Assembly (NCBI GenBank): GCA_017624795.1
Contig: JAGAMJ010000118.1
Location: 1 to 5,387 of the forward strand
Length of the DNA stretch: 5,387 nucleotides
From: Clostridia bacterium
GTDB taxonomy: Bacteria; Bacillota; Clostridia; Oscillospirales; CAG-272
Direction: 5' to 3'
The notes beneath the pieces are model-generated. The model was not told where the DNA came from. It was given only the letters and a program-made list of their open reading frames with translations, and made no database searches. A program made the position numbers and the translations under genes. Positions 1 to 4,642 of this stretch are shown in pieces. Each line of letters begins with the position of its first letter. The stretch's first letter is position 1.

Positions 1-1323
1 GTCTTTTTTCTTTGAGATCTTTACAAGGACGGGTATGAGCGCAAACATCAAAAGCGAGAACAGCGCGCCTGCAAGAAATATTTCGGGTGCGGGGATATAT
101 TGCGTCGTCATAACATCGGCAGAGTCCATATCGGGAAGCGGAATGTTCATTTTCGCATTGATGCCGTTTCCTATCATCGGGCCTACGATCATGGGGATCA
201 GAACGCTGAACACCATACGGACACCCTGCATCTTTCCAACCTCACCCTCGGCGGTATAATCTCTCACAAGAGAGCCGCAAAGAGCCGATATCAAAATATA
301 TCCCGTTATCATAACAAAGCCCGCGATACCAAAGGTCACAAGGCACACCGCTTTGCTGACACCCTTGGCAAAATACATACCGAGAAGACCAGCCGAAAAT
401 ACTGCCGCAGCAAAATAAAGCATCGTGCTCTTGTTCGTTCTGTCGGAGATCCTTGTCAGGAAAAGATTTGCAGCAGCTCCGAGAATAATGGCAGCTCCAA
501 AAACGACGCTATACTCGATCACGGAAAATCCAAGGAAGGTCTTCATATAAATGATAAGGTATGGCATAAATATCTGACACGCGATCCCGTATATAAGCAC
601 CAGACAAAGCGTCAGATAAAAGGGTGAATTCCCCTTGATAACACTTGGCTTAAAGCCGTAAAGGATATCCCCGAAGCCGCCATTTTTTTGAAGCGTAGGG
701 CTATCTTTCAGCTTGATGATCCCGCACACGCCGCATATAGAAATAATGATACCAAGACACAGGAACATCATGGAGTACCCGATCATCTCAACGATCATAC
801 CAAATCCGCCCGCGACGATGAGCATCGCCGCAAGGGGCAGGATCGAAAGAACACCCTCCACCTTGCCGCGGAACGAGCTATGCGTATTGTCGGTGACCCA
901 CGCGTTAAAGCAGGCGTCATTGGCAGTAGAACCAAAGAGCGTCATGACGCAGTCCGCGACCACAACAGCCACCAAGGTATGCGAAACCGCCTTATCAAGT
1001 CCGCAACCAAAGATCTTTTCGGTCAGCTCGGGGGACAAAAAGCCAAACAGAGCGACACTGACACCCCAGATCACGTATCCCCACGAGATAAAGCTTTTGC
1101 GGTTTCCGACCTTATCGGAGAGCGTGCCCGCCACAAGCGTGGCAAGCGTTGCCACGATGCCGCTGAGCTGAACCATCAGCGTCACGGTCGCAAGCGACGG
1201 TGCAACCGTTTCAAAGACGAAAAGGTTGAAATACATATTCTCGACCGACCAGGCGATCTGTCCGACAAGCCCGAATAAAATAAGAACGAGCCATTGTTTT
1301 CTTTCAAATCGTTTCTCACTCAT
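1..1323 (-). CDS. MFS transporter, sugar/glycoside-porter type (3' end cut by window edge)
   Basis: Integral membrane secondary transporter of the major facilitator superfamily, probably a cation-coupled importer of a sugar or glycoside (MelB- or SLC45-like). I translated 441 codons from the ATG at 1323 to base 1 without a stop, so only the extreme C-terminus is missing; the last residues (SKKKD) already look like a tail after helix 12. About 12 hydrophobic segments are visible, near residues 11-28, 46-66, 78-97, 113-131, 158-180, 182-203, 236-258, 272-290, 301-319, 325-349, 368-386 and 413-434. MFS motif A lies between helices 2 and 3 (GTLSDKVGNRK, residues 66-76), and a degenerate copy (RISDRTNK, 291-298) between helices 8 and 9. 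The start is fixed by GGAGG six bases upstream. The gene reads away from the DUF6512-like gene and has its own promoter. MFS membership is sure. The sugar role is inferred from family resemblance and from the GH31 gene nearby; the substrate is unknown. Confidence 0.94.
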   Translation of the reverse strand, partial: MSEKRFERKQWLVLILFGLVGQIAWSVENMYFNLFVFETVAPSLATVTLMVQLSGIVATLATLVAGTLSDKVGNRKSFISWGYVIWGVSVALFGFLSPELTEKIFGCGLDKAVSHTLVAVVVADCVMTLFGSTANDACFNAWVTDNTHSSFRGKVEGVLSILPLAAMLIVAGGFGMIVEMIGYSMMFLCLGIIISICGVCGIIKLKDSPTLQKNGGFGDILYGFKPSVIKGNSPFYLTLCLVLIYGIACQIFMPYLIIYMKTFLGFSVIEYSVVFGAAIILGAAANLFLTRISDRTNKSTMLYFAAAVFSAGLLGMYFAKGVSKAVCLVTFGIAGFVMITGYILISALCGSLVRDYTAEGEVGKMQGVRMVFSVLIPMIVGPMIGNGINAKMNIPLPDMDSADVMTTQYIPAPEIFLAGALFSLLMFALIPVLVKISKKKD

Positions 1324-1329
1324 ATTCCG

Positions 1330-1334
1330 CCTCC
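1330..1334 (-). promoter_or_regulatory. Shine-Dalgarno site of the MFS transporter
   Basis: GGAGG on the minus strand ends six bases before the ATG at 1323. This strong site at ordinary spacing decides the transporter's start codon. Confidence 0.85.
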
Positions 1335-1353
1335 GAAAATTTACTTTAAGATG

Positions 1354-1382
1354 ATTATATCATAAAGAAAAGTCAATGTCAA
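1354..1382 (-). promoter_or_regulatory. Perfect consensus sigma-A promoter of the MFS gene, with extended -10
   Basis: On the minus strand TTGACA (1377-1382) and TATAAT (1354-1359) both match the consensus exactly and are separated by exactly 17 bases (1360-1376). A TG dinucleotide one base before the -10 box adds an extended -10 element. Transcription should begin near 1347, giving a leader of roughly 24 bases that contains the GGAGG. A second partial -35 (TTGACT) follows directly after TTGACA in tandem, but it is only 11 bases from the -10 box and so is not usable. So strong a core promoter on a transporter gene suggests either high constitutive expression or control by a repressor. Confidence 0.85.
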
Positions 1383-1383
1383 A

Positions 1384-1409
1384 CGCCCCATGCAAAGCAA
1401 GCGCCCCAT
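1384..1409. repeat. Direct repeat of CGCCCCAT just upstream of the MFS promoter
   Basis: CGCCCCAT occurs at 1384-1391 and again at 1402-1409, an 18-base period. Read on the transporter's strand it is ATGGGGCG twice, the nearer copy one base upstream of the -35 box. The position suits an activator or repressor site. That function is inferred; two 8-base copies alone are modest evidence. Confidence 0.4.
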
Positions 1410-1449
1410 CAAAAAACGGCTTGTACCGCGGGGGCTTGTCGGATCCGTG

Positions 1450-1465
1450 CATAGCGGCAGCTATG
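1450..1465. promoter_or_regulatory. 16-bp palindrome, candidate operator
   Basis: CATAGC and GCTATG form a perfect 6-base inverted repeat around GGCA. It sits seven bases upstream of the TATAAT box at 1472-1477, where the -35 element of the rightward gene would be, and no good -35 hexamer is present there. A dimeric regulator could bind here. It could also be a chance palindrome; no T-run follows it on either strand, so it is not a terminator. Confidence 0.4.
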
Positions 1466-1471
1466 ACCGAA

Positions 1472-1477
1472 TATAAT
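1472..1477 (+). promoter_or_regulatory. -10 box of the DUF6512-like gene
   Basis: An exact TATAAT lies 30 bases before the ATG at 1508, placing the likely transcript start near 1484 and leaving room for the GAGGTGA ribosome site. No hexamer resembling TTGACA stands 16-18 bases upstream, so the promoter may be weak or activator-dependent. Confidence 0.55.
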
Positions 1478-1496
1478 GAAGACAACGATATTGTTT

Positions 1497-1503
1497 GAGG
1501 TGA
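1497..1503 (+). promoter_or_regulatory. Shine-Dalgarno site of the DUF6512-like gene
   Basis: GAGGTGA, complementary to the 16S rRNA tail, ends four bases before the ATG at 1508. An in-frame TTG at 1505 is almost in contact with it, so the ATG is the better start. Confidence 0.8.
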
Positions 1504-1507
1504 TTTG

Positions 1508-2032
1508 ATGAAACGCTCGATCGGTCTTTGGCAGCTTTTGGGCTTTGCCGTAACGTCGCTTGGGGGTACGTTGCTGCATTTTCTGTACGATTGGCTTGGC
1601 GCGGCGAGGTGGATCGCGCCGTTTTCGGGCGTGAATGAATCGACCTTTGAGCATATGAAGCTGCTCTTTTGGCCGATGCTGATTTTTGCCGTTGTGCAAA
1701 GCTTTTTCTTTGGCGATCGCGGGGATTTTTGGTGTGTAAAGCTCAAAGGAATACTGCTCGGTCTTGTGCTGATCCCCGTCCTCTTTTACACCTACAACGG
1801 CGTGATCGGCAGGTCCCCCGACTGGCTCAATATCGCGATCTTTTTCATCTGTGCCGCAATTGCTTATATTTATGAAACAAGGCAGTTTAACAGCGCAGCG
1901 ACCGCGTGTGAACGCCCAAAGCTCGCAATTGCCCTGCTCTGTGCCATCGCCGCGCTGTTCGCTGTATTCACCTTTGCAACACCCGAGATCGGTCTTTTCA
2001 AGGACCCGCTGACGGGCACGTACGGCATATAA
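1508..2032 (+). CDS. Small multi-pass membrane protein, DUF6512-like
   Basis: A 174-residue protein of unknown function that I recognise, by memory of its motifs rather than by a search, as similar to DUF6512. About five hydrophobic segments are visible, near residues 9-27, 52-68, 79-100, 106-122 and 138-157. Polar motifs stand among them: H24-x-x-Y27-D28-W29 at the end of helix 1, VNESTFEHMK (42-51) before helix 2, and PVLFYTYNGVIG (90-101) in helix 3. The C-terminus ATPEIGLFKDPLTGTYGI (157-174) is of the kind that ends this family. Conserved His, Glu and Asn residues beside the membrane could form a site for a metal or small ligand, but no activity is known to me. I chose ATG 1508 over TTG 1505 because of ribosome-site spacing. 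The gene is divergent from the MFS gene and convergent with the GH31 gene. The protein is real; the family name is likely but unverified. Confidence 0.88.
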   Translation: MKRSIGLWQLLGFAVTSLGGTLLHFLYDWLGAARWIAPFSGVNESTFEHMKLLFWPMLIFAVVQSFFFGDRGDFWCVKLKGILLGLVLIPVLFYTYNGVIGRSPDWLNIAIFFICAAIAYIYETRQFNSAATACERPKLAIALLCAIAALFAVFTFATPEIGLFKDPLTGTYGI

Positions 2033-2071
2033 AACAAGCCGATGAGGTTTTCCCTCATCGGCTTGTTTTAT
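2029..2071. terminator. Bidirectional intrinsic terminator between convergent genes
   Basis: A perfect inverted repeat with 19-base arms (2029-2047 and 2053-2071) around a five-base loop, TTTTC. The core AAAACAAGCCGATGAGG pairs fully with its complement. The A-tract on one side and T-tract on the other let it act as a GC-rich stem plus U-run in both directions. The TAA stop of the DUF6512-like gene (2030-2032) is inside the left arm, and the GH31 stop (2082-2084) is 11 bases beyond the right arm, so both genes end on this one structure. Confidence 0.92.
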
Positions 2072-2074
2072 CAA

Positions 2075-2089
2075 TGATCTTTTAGATCA
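2075..2089. repeat. Short hairpin over the GH31 stop codon
   Basis: TGATCT and AGATCA form a perfect 6-base inverted repeat with a three-base loop, overlapping the GH31 stop codon (2082-2084) and lying next to the main terminator. It is small and may be chance, or may help protect the 3' end of the GH31 transcript. Confidence 0.35.
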
Positions 2090-4472
2090 ATTCAAGCAAG
2101 CAGCTTCTCACGGCATCGTCCATTTCGATCTCGTTGACTGCCGCGACGCTGTCGATCTCGGCGTCGCAGATCTGATTCCAGATCCTGTGCTTTTGATCGT
2201 AGTTCATCTGCGCTCTTTCAAGCACGTCGTAAATGCGCTGCTTTCTGTTATCGGTAACGGTGACCTCTGCAAGGGACACCGCGATCTGCTTTGTGACCTC
2301 GGTCGCGGGGATCTTGACCGTAAGGCGCTTCAAGTCCTCGTCATAGCAAGTGTCAACGCTGATCGCCTTTCCGTCAACGGTCACAGTGACGTCGCTGCCC
2401 TCGACCGAGCAGAACACAACGTTCCAGCTTCTCTTTTCGGGGATCACCGAAAGGTTACCGCTCGCCTTGCCGACCGTAAAGGTGCCGTTTTCATAAGCAA
2501 GCGCGGTAGATGCCCAATTTTCGTCCTTATCCTCGGGGGTGTCGCCCTCGTCCTCCCACAGGGTAAAGCTTCCGTTTGCCGCGGGGAACACGAGCACGTC
2601 AAGCGCATCGGGATTCTTCACGGTATTGCTGTACTCGCTCATATCGGTCATCGGCACGATGGCGCCCGCCTTCATCAGAACGGGAATGTCGTCCACCGTT
2701 CTCCAAAGATCGGTCATTTTGCCGCCCTCGTAGACCGTGCCGCTGAACATATCGCACCAAAGCCCCTTGGGCAGCCAGGTCGCGACCTTTGCCGCCTTGG
2801 ACACGCTGTCGATCTGCGAGGTGACGGGGGAAACGATCAGCTCAGTGCCGAAATAGTATTCATTGGGCACGTTATACGCTGCCTCCAACTCGGGCTCGGC
2901 GTAGTACATGGGCTGAATGAGGGGCAGGTCGTTTCTGCTTGCCAAACGGTTCATCGTGTAAAGATAGGGGATCATCGCGTGACGCAGGCGAAGGTACTTG
3001 TTCATCACGTTTCTTGTGGTGTCGTTGTATCTCCACGGCTCCTTGCCCGAGAAGGGGTTGTTGGAGCTGTGCAGACGGTTGATGGGCGAGAATACGCCGT
3101 ATTGCACCCAACGTGCCATCATTTCGTCATCACGCTCGCCCCACATATGTCCGCCGATATCGTGGCTCCACCAGCCGTAGCCGATGTTGCTTGCGGTATT
3201 GGTGAAATAGGGCTGATAGGCCAGGCTCTTCCAGGTGATGGTCGTATCGCCCGAGAAGCCGATGGGGTATCTGTGGCTGCCAACGCCCGCATAGCGCGAG
3301 AAGGTCATGGGGCGCGTGCCCTTCCAGGCGCTGTCAAGGTAGTGGAAGTGGTTCAGGATCCAAAGCGGATCAAGCCCCTCCATTTTGGAGTTGGTGCCCT
3401 GCTGCCAGTCGATCCACCAGAAGTCAACGCCCTCTTTTTCAAGGTCGTGGCAAAGAACGTCAAAATAGACCTTCATAAATTCGGGGCTGGAAGGATCAAA
3501 CTCCACCGCCTGCTCGGTTGCGGGATCAATGCCCACCGCCTTTGCCATCTTGGGGTAGATCTCCTCAAAATCGCGCACGCCGTCAGCGGGGTGAACATTG
3601 AGGGTGACTTTCATATTTTTATCGTGCAGCCACTTCATAAAGCGCTTGGGGTCGGGGAAAAACTTTCTGTTCCAGGTATAGCCCGTCCAGCCGCGCTTGC
3701 CGCCGCCGTATTTGGGATCCACGTCGTCAACAAGGTGCCAGTCCATATCGATCACGGCGACCGAGAAGGGCAGCTTCTCGCTCTCGAAGCGGTTCATCAA
3801 GGTCATATACTCTTGCTCGGTATAGCGGTAATATCTGCTCCACCAGTTGCCAAGAGCATATCTGGGCAGCAGGGGTGTTTTGCCGCACAGGTGATAAAAA
3901 TCCGAAAGCGCTTCCAGGAATCTGTGACCGTAGCCGAAGAAATAAAGGTCGGTGCCCGCCTTTCTGGGCTCTACCCACCCTTCATCGGTGAGTGCCATCG
4001 AGGCGCTGTCGTCGATCACGGAAAAGCCCTCTCTGGACATAATACCTGTGCCAAGCTCGATCTTGATCTCTTGGTGATCGCCTCTGGTTATGTAAATATC
4101 ACCGTCCACGCGGTCAAGCGTTCTGTACGTGCCTTTCAGATCGTTGAGCTTCTGACCGTAGTGCCATACGGCGCCCTCGATCTCCTTGACCTTTATGTTC
4201 AGTCCGTTCTCGGAAAAGGGCTTTTCGTCGTAGGTCAGCACCAACGCCTCGGTTTCAATGACCAAGCCGTTTTCATTTTTCGTGACGTTATATTCGCAAG
4301 CCGAGAAATCCCTGTTGACGACCGACTGCGTCGCCCTGTCCTCAAAATCTCCCGTTTCGCTGTACTCCAAGCGGACAAGCGAGGGGGTCAGTACCGTGAT
4401 GCGGTACTTGTCGCCCTTGATGACGGATTCTGCCTTGCTTTTGCCGTTGGTCTGAAAATGATATCGTTTCAT
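2082..4472 (-). CDS. Glycoside hydrolase family 31 alpha-glycosidase (cytoplasmic)
   Basis: A complete 796-residue retaining alpha-glycosidase, probably acting on alpha-glucosides or related sugars inside the cell; no signal peptide is present. Domains in order: N-terminal beta-sandwich (about 1-195), TIM barrel (about 196-530), proximal beta-sandwich (about 535-615), DUF5110-like sandwich (about 620-735, with WEDEGDT at 639-645) and a helical, charged tail (about 740-796). Barrel landmarks are IDMDW (241-245), the likely nucleophile D355 in FWWIDWQQG (351-359), the likely acid/base D409 in GFSGDT (405-410), GWWSHDIGGH (433-442) and FSPINRLHSSN (461-471). The nucleophile motif differs from the usual WIDMNE of alpha-glucosidases, so the substrate could be an alpha-glucoside, alpha-xyloside, alpha-galactoside or alpha-N-acetylgalactosaminide. 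The start is the only ATG near GGGAGG (10 bases away). It has its own strong promoter and shares a terminator with the convergent gene. Family certain, substrate open. Confidence 0.97.
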   Translation of the reverse strand: MKRYHFQTNGKSKAESVIKGDKYRITVLTPSLVRLEYSETGDFEDRATQSVVNRDFSACEYNVTKNENGLVIETEALVLTYDEKPFSENGLNIKVKEIEGAVWHYGQKLNDLKGTYRTLDRVDGDIYITRGDHQEIKIELGTGIMSREGFSVIDDSASMALTDEGWVEPRKAGTDLYFFGYGHRFLEALSDFYHLCGKTPLLPRYALGNWWSRYYRYTEQEYMTLMNRFESEKLPFSVAVIDMDWHLVDDVDPKYGGGKRGWTGYTWNRKFFPDPKRFMKWLHDKNMKVTLNVHPADGVRDFEEIYPKMAKAVGIDPATEQAVEFDPSSPEFMKVYFDVLCHDLEKEGVDFWWIDWQQGTNSKMEGLDPLWILNHFHYLDSAWKGTRPMTFSRYAGVGSHRYPIGFSGDTTITWKSLAYQPYFTNTASNIGYGWWSHDIGGHMWGERDDEMMARWVQYGVFSPINRLHSSNNPFSGKEPWRYNDTTRNVMNKYLRLRHAMIPYLYTMNRLASRNDLPLIQPMYYAEPELEAAYNVPNEYYFGTELIVSPVTSQIDSVSKAAKVATWLPKGLWCDMFSGTVYEGGKMTDLWRTVDDIPVLMKAGAIVPMTDMSEYSNTVKNPDALDVLVFPAANGSFTLWEDEGDTPEDKDENWASTALAYENGTFTVGKASGNLSVIPEKRSWNVVFCSVEGSDVTVTVDGKAISVDTCYDEDLKRLTVKIPATEVTKQIAVSLAEVTVTDNRKQRIYDVLERAQMNYDQKHRIWNQICDAEIDSVAAVNEIEMDDAVRSCLLELI

Positions 4473-4482
4473 GATGCTTCAA

Positions 4483-4488
4483 CCTCCC
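4483..4488 (-). promoter_or_regulatory. Shine-Dalgarno site of the GH31 gene
   Basis: GGGAGG on the minus strand, ten bases before the ATG at 4472. The spacing is at the long end of normal, but no nearer in-frame start codon fits better. Confidence 0.75.
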
Positions 4489-4522
4489 GAAAAAGTGGTT
4501 TTTCTATTATTTAGATATATTT

Positions 4523-4551
4523 ATTATACTTATAGGCACTGTTATTGTCAA
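4523..4551 (-). promoter_or_regulatory. Perfect consensus sigma-A promoter of the GH31 gene
   Basis: On the minus strand TTGACA (4546-4551) and TATAAT (4523-4528) are exact consensus boxes with exactly 17 bases between them (4529-4545). The start of transcription should be near 4516, giving an AT-rich leader of about 44 bases. A short inverted repeat, TTGTGTTGACAA (4546-4557), overlaps the -35 box and might be an operator half-site pair, although with four-base arms it is weak evidence. Confidence 0.85.
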
Positions 4552-4565
4552 CACAATTTTAGCAG

Positions 4566-4579
4566 AATTGCTTGCAATT
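4566..4579. promoter_or_regulatory. Palindrome between the two divergent promoters, candidate operator
   Basis: AATTGC and GCAATT form a perfect 6-base inverted repeat around TT. It overlaps the -35 element of the rightward promoter (4572-4577) and ends 14 bases from the -35 of the leftward GH31 promoter. CAATTTT also recurs nearby as a direct repeat (4554-4560 and 4575-4581). A regulator bound here could affect both genes. The function is inferred from position only. Confidence 0.4.
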
Positions 4580-4600
4580 TTGCGCTCGGCGTATTATAAT
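4572..4600 (+). promoter_or_regulatory. Promoter of the GDPD-family gene
   Basis: TTGCAA (4572-4577, four of six consensus positions) and an exact TATAAT (4595-4600) are separated by 17 bases. Transcription would start near 4607. It is back to back with the GH31 promoter, with 20 bases between the two -35 boxes. Confidence 0.7.
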
Positions 4601-4621
4601 GAGCACATAACAACAAAATGC

Positions 4622-4626
4622 AAGGA
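4622..4626 (+). promoter_or_regulatory. Possible Shine-Dalgarno site of the GDPD gene (start ambiguous)
   Basis: AAGGA is the only purine-rich candidate upstream of the GDPD gene. It lies 4 bases before an in-frame GTG at 4631 and 16 bases before the ATG at 4643. Neither spacing is ideal, so the start remains open: GTG would add the residues MINE before MKRYS. Confidence 0.35.
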
Positions 4627-4642
4627 AACCGTGATAAACGAA

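Noticed and set aside
100..1278. Plus-strand open frames of 152-196 codons over the transporter gene
   Set aside because: They are antisense shadows. The minus strand encodes a continuous 12-helix MFS protein, while these frames give His- and Arg-rich non-protein-like translations.
1411..1440. T6 run on the minus strand (from AAAAAA at 1411-1416) preceded by GC-rich sequence, considered as a terminator or attenuator
   Set aside because: I could find only a 3-4 base pair stem directly before the T-run, too weak for an intrinsic terminator, and it lies upstream of the transporter promoter rather than in its leader.
1360..2074. Minus-strand open frames of 128 and 221 codons over the DUF6512-like gene
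   Set aside because: They overlap a well-supported plus-strand membrane protein with its own ribosome site, and cross the promoter region or the terminator. They show no recognisable domain.
4453..4471. TGAAA...TTTCA near-palindrome at the GH31 start, considered as a catabolite-response (cre) site
   Set aside because: The arms do not share a centre with the internal GATATC, and the sequence does not fit the cre consensus TGWNANCGNTNWCA.
2187..4514. A 775-codon open frame on the plus strand across the GH31 gene
   Set aside because: It is codon-aligned antisense to an unmistakable GH31 enzyme. Its length is explained by the near absence of TTA, CTA and TCA in the real gene. It has no ribosome site and its translation resembles no protein.
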